A stretch of 64,000 nt of DNA, from assembly GCA_964615975.1 (NCBI GenBank), contig CAZTTH010000005.1:47519-111518 (forward strand). Direction: 5' to 3'. Below are positions 31,901 to 46,900 of the stretch, piece after piece. Position numbers and translations under genes: made by a program. Within the stretch, counting starts at the first letter, position 1, and each line of letters opens with the position of its first letter. Origin of the DNA: CAZTTH01 sp964615975. Lineage in GTDB: Bacteria; Verrucomicrobiota; Lentisphaeria; JABSQK01; JAJFLO01. The notes beneath the pieces were generated by a model, which was not told the origin of the DNA, ran no database searches, and saw only the letters and a program-made list of their open reading frames with translations.

Positions 31901-34900
31901 CGTGGTATTATATCCTGTAATATTCCCTTTGATGACCACGTTACCGCCCTGCAGCATCCCCGATCGCTCATAATAACCAGTGGATGACAGTAGGATCGAC
32001 GTATTCGCCTGCAATGCAGTGGCTAGTGTCAAATCACCGCCGGCGCTGAGGTCGATTGCGCCACTCGCACCTTGAGCGGCCAACACCACGCCATCCTTTA
32101 ATATTAACGCTCCCTGGGCATGCAGCTGCAAATGATCTTTCGGCAGGGTGATGGTCGCGGTACTGATATCGATGCTGCCCAGGAAAATGTCTTCCGTGAT
32201 GGCGGTCAATTGAGCCAATATCGCCGGATCGGTGACTTCAGTAAAACTGGGTGTCAGGTTGAAATCTTCGGGATTGGCGACCGCTTTCCCAGCGGCATCG
32301 AACACCAGACCTTCGCCGATATCCTGGTCGGTTTTATAAAAGAGCGCGAAAGGCTCGCTTGCCGAGATATAACCTGCGAAAGTATACATGCCGGTGACCG
32401 GATCCAGCCAGCGCAGGTAACGGTTGGTTACCGGATCATGATAGAAAATCTCTCCCCCCGGTCCGTTGTACATCTCAAGACCAGTGCGGCTATCCTTGAC
32501 CAGCTTCTGGGTAACACCGAGTACCGGAACCAATCCCAAACCCGCGTCGCCGCTCACGATCTCCGTCAGACTATCATCATATACCAATCCCACGCCCAAA
32601 TCCGGATCACTCTTATAATAATAGTGTCCATCGACCGCCGATTTGAATTCAAATAAACCGGCGAACATTCCATCGAGCATCTTGTTGCCGCGCGCCACCA
32701 GGATCAAATTCAGTATGCCATTGGCATCCCGGGCTTTAATCTCACCGCTGATCGCGAGATTACCGCGATTGGTGATGATCTCAACTTTTTCCGTGGCTGA
32801 GATAATACCGGTAATCGACAGCGACGAATCCCCTTCGATAACGACGACCTTGGAGGTGAAATTAAGCGGCACTCCGGCAATCAGCAGGGTGGCATCGACA
32901 TGAAATTCGATCTTATCCGGCGCGTTCAATCCGCCTCTTACCGTCACCCCTTCCGGTCCATTCAAATTGATGGTTTTGGTGGCTTTGATGACATCGGCGC
33001 CGCTGTTGTCGAGTCCGACCACCTGTATGCTGCCATGTTCACTGGAGATCTCGATCACGCCGTTGGCGCCCAAGGCCTGAGCCGAACCTATCTCGATGGC
33101 ATTGGATGCCGTGAGGTAGATTGATCCCAGAGGCGCGGTGATGATGGTGATATCCACTCCCTCGATCTGTTCACCGACACCATCAACTTCGACCAGTGAA
33201 ATATCTCCGGTCGTGGTTCTGACAATCGGCAAGGCATTAACCGCGATCTTCAGACCTTCGATACCAGTGACCGCGATCAAGGTAACGTCGTTGCCAATAA
33301 TATCCACCTCATCGTCACCAGGCGCCAATTCCGCGATCTTGCCGCCGACGGTGATGGAGACATCTCCCAATGAAGTGTAGGTCTTGGTTAAGGTTAGGAG
33401 GGCAGTCGCCTCGGCGATGGCTTCATCGGCAGTGAAGCCGAGGGTAGCGGTCAGATAAGACTGAATAAGACCGATAAGATCGGCGACAACCAGCGCTTGG
33501 GCTTCAGCCAACGTGAGCTCCGGCGCATCCAGAGTCAGCACACCGGCGGCACGCAGGATGGCATTCAGATCAGCCAGGCGGCGGACATTGGCTTCGGCTG
33601 CGGAGGCATGGAAAATGCCGGCATTGAGTCGATTGAGGAGCACATTTCCGCTGGCGGTGATGGTGATGTCATTGGCAGCGGCATTGGTAAGAATATCAAT
33701 AGTGTCGATGGATAAATTACCCAAAGTCGTTAAGACCACCGCACCATCGATGGCGATGATCGATGCCACCAGCAAATCCGTGGTCCTGAGATTATTAATG
33801 ACAATATTGCCAGCCACATTGTTCATAATGATCAGTCCGCTAAACTCTCCGGTAATCGTAATGGCGCCACCGGCGGTAATATCGAGATAATCCGCTTTCA
33901 GCGATCCCCCGGAATTCTGGGTAAGCGTCCCCTGAATAAACAGGGTAATATCTCCCCCGCCAGTCGTTTCCAGAGTGGTAAAGCTGAAATATCCGCCACT
34001 ACCGACGTCATAAGCGGTGATGAAAATATTCCCATTACCGCTGGCGGATTTGATCGTCGTCGCAGTAATACTGCCGAAGTTGGTCAGAGAGATAGCTCCC
34101 GAACCCGTGGTTAAGGAAGGAATGCTGACATTCCCGACGTTGGTGATATCAATATTTCCTGCCCCGCTGTTGATGACATCCAGAATTGATACCAATGCAT
34201 TTAGCGTCACCCCAGTGGCGGCACGTACAATTAATTGATTGCCAATGATCAGGGAACCGCTGTGTATCACACTGCCCGCCATAGCGGTGATCCGCACCGT
34301 GCCGGTAGTCGGCGTGGTCGAGATCGTCGCGTTGGTCAGGTCGATATTACCGGAAACACTGCCGGCGGTGAGTTCGATCGTGCTGCCGGTGGTAACCAGA
34401 TCGGTATAAATGTTAGCGAAAATGCTGCCGCTGCCATCGCGACCGGCATCAACATCGAGCAATGTCCCGGTGGTGATCGGGCCGCGGAGATACACATCAT
34501 CATCGGCTTTGATGAGAATGCGATCAAGCGAGAACAGTTCACCATCGATGATCGCGCTGTCACTGGCGGAGATATCGATCAGGCTGGTCGGTCCAGGTGT
34601 GCCATTATCAACATGCAGCCGGGCGGAATCAGCCACCATCACACTCTTTCCGGCAGAGATGATTATCTTTTCCAATGCTTTGACTTCCGCAAGCGCCGGC
34701 AGGGTTTCGCTGGGATTGGCGGCCGCCACCGGAATCAATCCGACAACAGTCACATCACCGGCAGCATTTAAGTGGATTTCGCTGGCTGGCCCAAATGCAT
34801 TTGCCACCCCGCTGAAAAACAGGTTTTCACCGGCGGCAATGGCAATGAGGGTTCCGGCACGGATCGATTCACTGGCGAATTCACCAAAGGCGCGCGCCGG

Positions 34901-37900
34901 ACCGGTATCAAAGACCCGGGCGGCGGTTAAAGCCACTTGTTCCTGAGTCACCGGCACGGTCTGCCAGTTGGTCACGATCTTTTCCTCCACCACTTTCACC
35001 TGGGCGTCGTAGGTCTCGAATTTCGGCCGCAGTCCTGTCACGTCCTGCGGCTTGGTCACCCATTGATAACGCAGGGTCAGACGTTTGTCTGTGATTGTCG
35101 TGTTGGTGGAAGTCCAGGTATAGCGATAATCGTTAAAGGTTTCATGGATCAAATATTCACTGATCCATTGGGCATCAACCGTTATCCTGAAATGGAAGGT
35201 GAAATCGCTGGTGTTGCCGCCAAAGGTACCGGATTGACCAAGCTGCGGAAAGCCCGCCGAACCCGATTGATTTATCAGGAACACGGTGGGATTGCCCATA
35301 CTATCCGTGCCAAGGAAAGTCCCGGCGATGCCAAACTGCGCGCCAACATCGGTATTTATTGGCACGCGCTGCGCGCTGATTGAAAAATTAAAATTTACTG
35401 AGTTCGAACCTCCACCAGGAAAAATAGTCACGCTAAATTGACTTAACGCGGTAATCGACCCGATATGCAATTCAACTACCGGAAGAAATGTGCCCCTTAA
35501 AGTGTTAGGGGTACTGACACTTTCCACTGCCAAAGTGACGTCGGCCAGCCGATTCTGATGATCACCAACGATCTGATCGAACGAATTCACGCTCACCTGA
35601 GCAAGAGAAGCCGTCTGCGGAATATAGCCCTGCGGCGCGCGCACCGGCTTGCCTAAAAGGTCATTGCCATCAGGTGAAGAGGTACTGAAAGCCCAGAGCG
35701 GCAACCCCAGATGATTGACAACATTACCGCCAGTGCGGCCGTCATTGATCGAATAGATCCGTTTACCCAAGCCATCATACGACACCTGCCAGCGCAATGA
35801 TTGTCCGTCATTATCCAGTTCCTGGTAGGGATTGCCGGGATAGAGATTCTGCGGAAAGCCGCCGGGGTTCGGGGTTCCTCCCGGACTGTTGCCGGAATTT
35901 GCCACCAGCGCGGAGTAAATCTGATCGTAGAAAGACCGCGCCTCATCCTTGTAGAAGCCAACGTTTTCATCCGCGACACTGGGTTCGCCCTGCGAAACGA
36001 CACGGAGCAAATCGGTTTCGGCGCCGGACGGCAAACGAATCCACTTGTCTTCAAGCCCCGCCACATTCAAGTTGACAATGATCAAGCTATTGTTCTTCCA
36101 ATCGGGAATCCAGGGAGTTGTGGTCGGATTGCCGTTGATAGTCTTGTGCTCCTGCGCATTGGCATAGCTGAAATTGAATAACCGTTTATAACCCAGGGTA
36201 GTGATGACAGCATAACGCTGGACGTCGTTCAACTGATTAAAGGTGGCTTCCGATGCGGGCTTGGCGGCGCCAAAAGCCGACCAATCAATGATCGGCACTC
36301 CGGGAGTGCGTGTACCGCTGTTGGCCGGAGCGCCTAAAACATTGGTGGGCGCGGTGGTGTCGTTGTAATAATCGATGTTTTCGATAAAAAACTCGCGCGC
36401 CCTGGCATTGACGGGCGCATTCGGATTGTAATAGGCATCCTGAGTGAGAGTTACATCAAAGGTATGAAAGAGACTGCCGATCACCACCCGATCGGTGCCC
36501 ACCTGTTCGGTCACGCGTGTCGTCACCCAATGCACTTCCGGGATCGCGATCGAACCGGCAGCAATGCGGCGCTGCCCGGTGACCACGGTAATCGATGTTG
36601 GGGATGTGCCGATGCGCGGAATTTGGGTGGTTATAGTCCCTGCCCCCAGGTTGGCGGTGGCTTCGAGAGTGACATCCTTTTTCGCCACCACGACCACGGT
36701 CGTGGCGGCATGGAGAGCGCCCGCGCCGGTAATCGCCACCGAACCCATGTTGACCAGGTTGTCGGTGGTGACGGTAGTTGCGGTTAATTGAGCTTGAGTC
36801 CAATTGCCGCCGACACCGGCGCGGAGGTCGATGCCGCCTTGGGAATCGAGACCGCCATTGATGGTGATATCGGAGACGGCATTCAGCAACAGCCGGGCGC
36901 CGGCATCGAAGGCGGAAACCTGGCCGTCGACGCGTATCACATTCGCCCAAAAATGGACGAACGTCCCGGCTTCAATGACGGCAAGCGGAGCACCGGCGAC
37001 GACAATCATTCCCAGCGGCGCCGTCAGGGTCAAAGTCGAACCAGGATTGCGGGCGCGAACGCTGGCCGCGTCCATGATGATAAGATCATGCCCCGCTAAA
37101 ACGACGGTATTCGCGGCATTTACCTGACCGATAAACAGGATGGCGCCCGGTGTACTCGCTTGGATGCTGGCCGTATCCACGACCACAACGGCCCCTACAG
37201 TACGCACCTGGCCGACGGTGTTCATCAGGATGATGTCGTCGCTGCCGTTCAGAACGATCGTCCCGCCGCTGCCCGTGGTGAGTGTGCCGCCGCCCAGTCG
37301 CACCGGATTGCCGCCGAGGACGGGAATTAGCGATGGCGCTCCACTGTCATCGACATACTCACCATTGGCATCAATCAGATACCCATTGCCATTGATCAGC
37401 CGCCCCTGGTCGTCAATGAGAAATTCCAGCTCATCAGTTTCCAAAACCAGTGGTGTGACGAGGACACTGATGCCGGTCTCATCATCGCCGCCAGTGATGG
37501 TCAAATGATCGTTGGCGGCGATGAAGCCATCGACAAAGACCAAATCGCCCGAGGTTATGGTGACATCCGAACCGTTATCCAGAGATTCGATCACACCATA
37601 AATCAGAATGTCATGAGAAGCAGTGATGGTTATGGCGCTGGAAGAGGATGCGGTCAGCGCCCCGCCGCCGCTGGCATCAGTGCGCAACAAACTCAAACCA
37701 TTGATGCTGAAACTGATGGCCGTGCCGGCGCTAATATCAATGTCGATCATCCCGGTCGCGTGCATTGATCCACCGCGGGTTACATCAACACCCGAAAGAT
37801 CGACGCCTATACCGCCCATGGTGATCAATTCGGTCACATCAATATCGATGGTTGCAGACGTGCCGTTCCAGACCACATGAAGGTCGGAATTCAGGAGCGC

Positions 37901-40900
37901 GCCGGCATATAATGACCCGATCACACTGAGATCAACAGCCTGAATTTGCAGCACACTGTTGCTTTCGGTGGTAAACAACTGTACCCCGGCGGCAATCTCC
38001 ACCAACCCGCCGGCAACAATTTGCAATTGCTTCGCCGCCTGTATGACGGCGCCCTGCTGGATCGCCGGGGTTTGGGTGCGATCGATGCGGCCGATCTGGA
38101 CATCGTCACCGGAAAGGATAACCAGCTGTTGCCCGGCGCCCGTTACATTCAAGGTAATATCATGGATTTCCACCCGTGCGCCGGCAGTAATCCGCAACGA
38201 ACCCGCAACTTCGATGTCGCCGGAGACGCTTGCGGTATCATCCGCATCTATATCGATCTCAAAATCGCTGGTTGACGCCGTTGCCGTGGTGCTCTTTACC
38301 ACCCCCAGAACCGCGACGTTTTTCCCGATCAGCAGAATCGCGGCGCCGGTTTCCAGGCGGCCGGAAGCTTGAGTGATGGTTACCGTTCCTGCGCTGGACT
38401 TAATCTCCAACCGGCTGAGGTTAACACTGCCCGGCCCCACCTCTCCATCGATGACAACATCATTATATCCGCCAATCTCGATCCGGCCGCCGTTCAGCGA
38501 ACGAATCGTGCTGGTGGATTCAATTAGAACGCTGGTTTCACCCACAGCCAACTCGGATTCAGCCGCTGGTGTCAGGATGATATTTCGTCCCGCCGTGAGA
38601 TCCCCCTTGATAATCAGATTCTGCTTCGCGGTAATAATCACATCCGAACCTGATCCCCCAGCAATAACATCACCTTTGACAATGCCATAAACCCCGACAT
38701 TAAAGGCGATGGAACCATTGACCGTCTCCAGCACGCCAGTGAAATCCAGATCGATATCAATCCCGTCGGGTGATATGCCGCTGTTCAGTTGGACGGCGGT
38801 ATGTGCCAAAACTTTGCCGGCAATATAAAGTTTGCCATTCGGTCCGGCTGGTGCCCCGATCGAGATCGTGGAACCTGCCGCACGCGCATCCAGGGTATAG
38901 TAAATAGTAGAGGTGAGAGTAAAATCAGTCGAATCTGACGGATCTGTCCGATCCGCCAATCCCAGCAGCCCGGAGTTCACCGCGCGCACCGCATCGGAAT
39001 TCACCAGGCTAAACCCATACGTGCTCGTGAACAGCACCTTGCCGTTCCTGATCTTGATGGTGAGGTCGGGATCGATCATGCCAATGGTTGTCGGATCGTC
39101 GGCAAAACCAGTGTAGGTCGACCCCACGGCGTGGGCGCCATTATTGGACTGGATAACAGTATAATCCGCCGCGGCAAACGCCGCTTGAATATCGGCGATG
39201 AGATCGGCAATACCGGTATTATTCGCGGTCGCTGCAGCGGTAATCACCACCGCACCGCTGTACTTGAAATCAACTTTATCAACGATAATCGGCAGAATGA
39301 CATCCGCCGCCGTCAGCTTGCCATCGACTGTCGCCATCCAGCCCACCGGCTCGATTTCATTGGTATGCGCCGGCGCCAAGATATCCACACGTCCGGGAGC
39401 ATTGAGATTGATCGCGCTATTGGGGCGGCTGGTCAGCAACCGCCCGGAACCAAAGATGACAATGCCGGGATCTGAAAGTGGTTCGCCTGTCACCAGATCG
39501 ACACCGCCGCCAATTAAATCAATGGTTTTACCCGCAATTAAATCCAGCCCCACCCTGATTTGTCGATCCGCCTGAATACGCAGGCTGGAATCGCCATCGA
39601 ACAGCTTGATTTCACGACCGAGTACCTGCCCATTGGCATCGCGGATGGTATTGATTTGTCCGCCGGGCGCCAGCAGGCCTGACACCTCGGCATCTTGTGC
39701 CGCCTGGATGGAGATGACCCCGTCGGGATCATTCACCGATAATTCACTCGCCGGATGTACCAACACCCCGATTTGAGAAATATGGGAGCCGCCAATAATA
39801 TCGATGCGATGACGAGCGCGGATGAACCCACCGGTCTGGATGATCTCATTGCTGGTATTGCGGGTATAGCCGCCAATAAATGCCCGTCCTGCTGCCGTGA
39901 TGGCGACCGTTGACGGTTCCGCAGTATAAGTGACAGTTTCGCTGATAAGATTCCCATGACTGTCGAAAGTCTGAACCACCGTGCCGCCACTGGTGATGGT
40001 GCCCATCATTTCCAGATTTCCCAGGCTGTTAATCCGCACTTCGCCGCCGCTGTTGTCTACAGTCAGTCCACCGGAAGTCAGACCACCAGCCGGGGTGATG
40101 AGTACACTTACCGGATTATTGGCAATCAGGTTATTGTCATCCACTCCGGGTACACCGCCATTGACAATGACATCCTGGGAAGCCAGCAATCCGCTGTCCA
40201 AATACACCTGCTGGCCGGCAGTGACCGTCAGCGTCGCTCCAGGACCGGTGTAGGTCACACCCGACGAACCGACACTGCCGCCGGCAATAACAGCGCCATG
40301 GATATCGACATCCTGGGCGCCGCGAATGACAATGTCGCTGCCGGTCTGCAAGCTGTTGATCCGTGAGGTCGTGTGAATGTAGACACTGGTTCCCCGACTG
40401 TCGGCGCCGCCAACGAGTTCCGACCAATCCGACTGATCAGTCGGATCAGTCAGATCTACCCCGATTCCCCCCAATACGTTTATTTTGTCCTGAGACAAAA
40501 TAAATCCTTCGATGTAGACCCAGACGTCAGACTGAATCACCAAATCTGAGTTATTGCCCAGCACATTGATATTGCCCCGCACAATGACGTCGTTCGCCGC
40601 GGACAACATCAACAAGCCGTTGTCTGCCAGCGTGGTCAGGGTGCCGGTCAGCAGAATGCTGTAGAATTCCTGGCTGAGCAGATAGTGTTGGGGATCGACC
40701 ACCGCGATCTGGCTGAAGTAATCGGCATGATTGAATATCGGACTGCCGGCATTCAAGTCCATGCGGTCGCTGGAGGTCACACTGCCGCCGATAAACAATT
40801 CATGCGGCGAATTAATCACAATATCAGCGCCCTCGGCGGTTTTGATGGGAACCGGCGTCCCCGATGTGTTATCGAAGCGTGCGCCCGCCGTCACCGCGCT

Positions 40901-43900
40901 GCCGGGCTGCAAGGCCACCAGCAATCCCGCGGAAATATCCAGCAGATTGTCGGCATCGCGGCCGGCGATCAATCCACCTTCCAGTAAGGTAAATGAGGTT
41001 GCTGCGTTCAAATCAGCGACAGACGTCGCGCCTTTCACTTCAATCGTGCCGGCGACCTTAGCCGAAGCTGAGGCTTGCAGGGCAATGCGACTGGCGGCAT
41101 TACGCGTTTCGATGCGACTACCGATATCGGTCGTCAAACTATTCAAGCCATCGGCATAATTGAGAAGATTATTGATCCCGGAAGTACTATGAATATCGAT
41201 ATCGACAAGATCGTAACCGATAATCCAGCCGGTGACAACCATCTGTTCGCCGACGTCCAGCATAATGGTTTTTGCGGTCAGCCCGGAATCGGCTGGACCG
41301 TTGGGCTGATGCAGATTGGCGCGTTGAATCTCCACTGTCCGGGCATGCAGCTCGAGCAGATTATTCGGCGCCCGCGCGTCGCCCTGCACAATCAGGCGGT
41401 CGGTATTGAGGATATAACGATCTTTCAGTGTGGCATCGACGTTGCGCGCTTCATTTGTCGCCTTGACGATCAACGTGTGGTAGGCATCGCCAATGGCCAT
41501 GGTGGTGCCGGCATCCTCGCGCCCAATGGTGATCAGCGAAAAGCCATCCCGGATCGCGGCCAGATCGCGCATTGACAATTCCATGGCATTGACATAAAAA
41601 TTACGCGGCCAATCAGTGCCAGTGCCAGTTTCGCCGGCGCTGCCGAGATAGTAGTTCCAGGCGAGACCAGTCGGGGTAGTGGAGTTCAATGATTGCATCA
41701 CCAGTTGGCCGGTGCCGATGACGGTGTTGGGTCTGCTAGTCGTCCTGGGGTCACCGGTGAAGGGATCACTGGCGGGATCGAAGTCAATATCATCGACGTA
41801 AAGGGTGATGTCCTTGCCAGCGCCGAAAGTTGCCAATTGGCCGCCGATGAGCGACAGGCGCGAATCACGGGCGAGCAATTGTACGTCGATCATGCCGTTC
41901 TGGGTTACCAGACCATCACCGAATAATACCAGGTCGGCGTCATTTCGTACGATCAGATCCATAACAACAGAGGCGCCGGTCGTCATCAGACTCAATCCTG
42001 CCACCCGGGAAACAATTGGCGCCGCAGTGCCATCCGCCATCACCACACTTTTACCGCGGATAAGCAGCGTGCTGCCCGCGCCATGGAACTTGCGATCGGT
42101 TAAGGTAATATTGGCGCTGTTGAAATATCCGGCGCGAATCTTGTTCATATCTATGCCCGGATAATTGAGCGTGACGATACCATTATTGGCGGTGAACTCC
42201 ATGGAACCCGCGCCATTGCCGTCAAGACCACCGCCGCCGGCAGAAACAAAGACATCCTGCCAGACTTCGACGTAACCATCGGCGCCGTTGGCATTGAGGT
42301 GGATATCACCATTATTCACCGCTTCCAGTATGCCATTGGCGACGATCCCATTGGGCATGTTGAAGACCATGCCGCCGGCATGGATTTCCGGAAGCACGGC
42401 TTGTGTGCCATGGACCGCCACCTTGAGCGGGCCGAGGTTGATCACTCCGCCATTTTCAGTCGTCATCACCGTGGTGGTAACAACGGCCGCATCATAAATG
42501 GTTTGACCGTCCAGACCACTATCAAAATTGATGGTCACGGTGCCGGCAATGGTGGCAAAGCGATTCAAGACCAACGTGTTGCCTGAATCCAGATAGATGA
42601 CATACTCATCGTCATCACCGCCACCATCGGTGAGGTTGATGATTGAATTGCTGACTTGACCCTCGACGCTGGTCGACGTCCCAAAGGTAACACGGTCACT
42701 GCCGCCGCCGAGGGAGACATTCATGGTGCGGCCGTTAATGGCGGTATTAAAGTGGATGGTATCATTTCCGGAACCCAGTGCCAGGTTGTTAACAACGGTG
42801 TTATTCAGGGTAACCTGACTGAAGTCGATCGCTCCGTCATCATGTTCCAAGGTCAAGGATAACGTCCCATTCTCACCAATTTGGCCGATGATGTCCGCTG
42901 CCTGGCCGCCAAAGATTAAATCCACATTCAGGCCGGATTTGATCTCGTCACGGCCAACTCGCTCGCTGCCAAAATCAATGACGACGTGGCCGCTGCCGGC
43001 AGTAATCTTATCGATGCCATTGCCATACAACAAACCGGGATCGGGTTCGGGTTCCTCCTCCCCTTCCTCCGCCACGGGCGGCTTCACCTGGGGACTGGGA
43101 CGAATGGTCCCGCTCGCTGCCATGATGACGGTCTGGCTGATGCCTTTGGTTTTACTGAAGGTGAAATTGCCCGTGCCATTATGGATGAAAACGTCCAGGC
43201 CGCCGCCGCCAATCACCGTCACCGGCACAACGACCCCAGGGCCAATGGCAATGATGTCCAGGCCGTCGCCAGTATCCGCGGCGATGGATTGAATATTGTA
43301 TTCATCATCGTAATACACCTGGCTTTTTCCCTGACCGGTTACCCTATAACCCTCCCGCCCGGTTTTCGGATGAGTGAAACGTTCCACCTTGTAGTTGTCG
43401 TTCAACTGTCTCAGGAGATTGCCATCTTTGTCGCGTGTGTTCAGGTAGACATCGTAATTGCGAATCGTACTGCGCTCACCGACATTCAGGACCAGGACAT
43501 CGCCAATCACCGAAGCCAGGACGATCGGCTGGCCGCTGCTGAATTTCAGGAAGCCGATGGTAAACTCCATGGTAATTTCAATGCCGATGATCTCCACCGT
43601 CGTGGTGATCCAGATCCGCCCCGTCTCGCCGACGTAACCAAATTCCAATTCCAAACCAAGCAGGGTGGCGCCGAAGGCCTGGACTTCGAGCGTCGCCAGC
43701 CCCTGGAAGCTGATCTCGTAAGCGCCATCGCCAAACCAATCCATGCCATTGTCATCCATCAGGCTGATATCAAATTTCGCGTAGCCGAACAAGCCAAAAC
43801 CATCCGCGCCCAGACCAATATTGCCTTCGATATGGAGATTGAATTCGCCCTCGGAATTCAATTCGCCCAGGATTTCCAGACTGCCGATACCGAAGAAATC

Positions 43901-46900
43901 CATCGTTGCTGCCAATTCAAAATACCAGAGATTGTCAATCACGATAATTGTGAAACTCGCTTCCGCGATGAGCGCATGAAGGATATCCAACTCACCTTCC
44001 AGGGAAAGGAGGAATGACGAAGCAGGAATAAAGATTCCCTTGTCAGTGTCATTGTAATCCGTTTGGGTTGTATTGATTTGCAGGGTTCCCTCTGCATTGA
44101 TAAAGATGACATCGACGATATTGGCCTCGACCGAAATGCCGATACTCAGGATTATACCTTCCGCATTGATGACCCCCAGCCCTTCAGCCTCAAATGACAA
44201 TGGTCCGAGAGCAAATTCGACTTGCAGATAAAGAGAGAATTCATCCGGCGCCAGACCGATTTCAACCACTCCTGCTGCCTTGACAAAACCGAGGAATTCA
44301 ATCGCGCCCTCGATATGAAGCTTTAATCCCGGTTCGATTTCCACGCCTCCCACAGTCTTAACCGAATCGGTGGTGTTGATCTCCATGAAGATATCCCCCT
44401 CCAGCCCGATACCGACCGATTCTCCAAAAGTACCGCCAATATCCAGATCGAGCTGGAATCGAGCGACCAATCCTGCGGAATTGATTTCGAGGTTGACATT
44501 GACATGAACGGTGCCCAGAATGCTCAAATCCATCGTGCCATCAGCGTCGAGCTTGAGTTTGTCCTCCATTACCTCAAGGCGGAAGTTTCCTTCGATCTCC
44601 ACCAGATCGACAATCCTGAACGTGCCCTCGGCAAAGATAAACAAGTAGGGTCCTGCTGGTCCGATCGAGCCGTCGACCTGTCGGGGACCAGAGGGCACGA
44701 CAATCGTCCGCATCGTCTCCTGGGGCAGGAATCCGGAGGGTAAATCGTAGGTGACTTGAACCGCGGTCGTGTTGAACTCCATGACAAAGTAGGCGTTGAA
44801 ATCGAGCTGAAGAATTTCCAGCAGACCCCCTCTGGGATGTTCCAGGACCAACCGACCGGCAATGCCGCGGTCATTGATTACCAACAGGCCATTGAGGTCG
44901 AAAATCACGTAGGGAATCAGGGGGGGGCCGATCGGTAATTCTGTACTGATGAAAAGCTGCAGTCCCTGCGCGGCGCTGATCGAGAGCGCGAAGGCGCCAG
45001 AGGTGTCAAATAACTTGACATCATTTATGGATAAACCGAGTGTTCCCTGTATTGCGAAGGTGAAGGATTGCGGCGCCAGGGTGAACGTTTCGGTCGTATG
45101 CGTGCCGGGGAAGGTCAGAGTTTCGGTTTTGGTGGTGTTCGTGGTATTTAACCGCAATTGATATTCCGCATCGAACTGCAACCCATAAGGTTCAAGAAAT
45201 TCCAGTGTCGACTCGACCTTGAGCACACCCCACACCTGCACCGTGCCACCGGCATTGGTAATCACCAGTCGGCCCGCCGACTGCCCCAGGGGCACTGTGC
45301 CGAGTACCGGCGCCTCAAGTGTAATCACAGTTGTCATATCCATCTGAAAACGGCCGTTGCTGAAGGTCATATCGACCGTCCCGGTGGCTTTAAGCGATGC
45401 CAGCCCGGCGGCACTCAGCTCGAAGGTGCCGTTCGCTTTGATGATGAAAGCGTTCGCTGTCTGGGAGAATTCGATCTTGCCATAGATACTCACTATCGGC
45501 GGCAGGTCACCACCCGGCATGTCCATTAAAAAGAGAATGATCGCATGGTGATCCGGTCCCTCTACCTGGCTCAGATCCGCGTATAATTTAAAGTCGAGGG
45601 TCAGCGAATTAGCAGCGAAGTTGCCGCGCGCGTTGATCAGGAATTTCCCGTCGGTGCTGATGATGATATCAATGTCCGCATTGAATACCTCTTGTGACGT
45701 ATACGATGAATACAAGGTGGCGCCGGCCTCGATTTTCATCGGTTGGGTAAAGGCAGATGACCCGAAGGTGCCGCCACGGCCTTGCGCGTTAAATTGGTTG
45801 ACTACCTGGATATGGAGCTCGGCCAACCACTGCTCCGCCGTCTGTTCCGTCGTCGGCTTGAAGGCGCTGCCGCGCAACTCCAGCGGGTCGCTGATACTGG
45901 GCAGAGTTGAATTAAAGGTTATCCCCCCACGAAAGTTGGTGATCGTTAATCCCGATATCGGATCCAGTAAAATTGGAATTGAGGCCTCCATGAAGACGTT
46001 CAGCGGCCCTAATTCGGAGAGCCCAAGACGGATGAAGAACCCAGTCATTCCAGCGAAGTTGAAACCCGCTTCGATGCCGCCAAAGAGAACCCGATCCGCT
46101 ACCGGCGTCGTGGTATCACCGATATCGATTTCTTCATAATGATCGCCAACCTGCTTGAGCTTGATGACCCCCAGAATCAGCGTTCCCTCGATTTGGCCGC
46201 CAAACGCATCGCCACTGACGCCAATAAAGACCGAGCGGACATCTATGATGGCGAATTCACCGGCCACCAGTTTGGGAATGTCGATAACCAACCCTTCGAA
46301 ACCGCCCGTGAGCTGCAATGCATCGACTCCGGGAATCCGATTCACGGAAGCTGAGATCGTGAGTTGAAAGTTTGTGGGATCGGCCTCGATATTCGGCCAT
46401 TGAATCCCGATGAAGCTAATCTGGATCGGCAGCCATTCCGGCCAGCCAATGCTGCCGCCCGATGTCCCGCCAATTTCAAAAGAGACTCCAAAGCCTGGGA
46501 ATGTGGCAAAATCACCATTGCCCTTGAAGCCGAAGTTTTTAGCCGCGCCAGTCAAACTCAGACTGCCCGCTGTCAAGGTGGCGGATAGCTCACCCGCTGG
46601 ACCCGTGCCATCCGGACTGCCAAAGGTCACCACGTAATCATCGTCGCCAGCGCCGGTGTCGATAGTCACCTCTGAGGCCGACAGGGTGAGGAAAGTGCCG
46701 AATTTAATTTCCAGTTTGTCGACGGTAAACACCAGATTTTGCAACTCGCCATTCTCGAATTCGAAGGTGGCGATGGCGGCGTAATCATCGTCATCGGCGG
46801 TCGAATCAGTTAAACTCGCCGAGATCGTTTGTCCGGGGAACAACGTCGTATTCCCGATCGCGACAAAGACTTCGCCATCGAAATCGATGTCCGATCCGAA

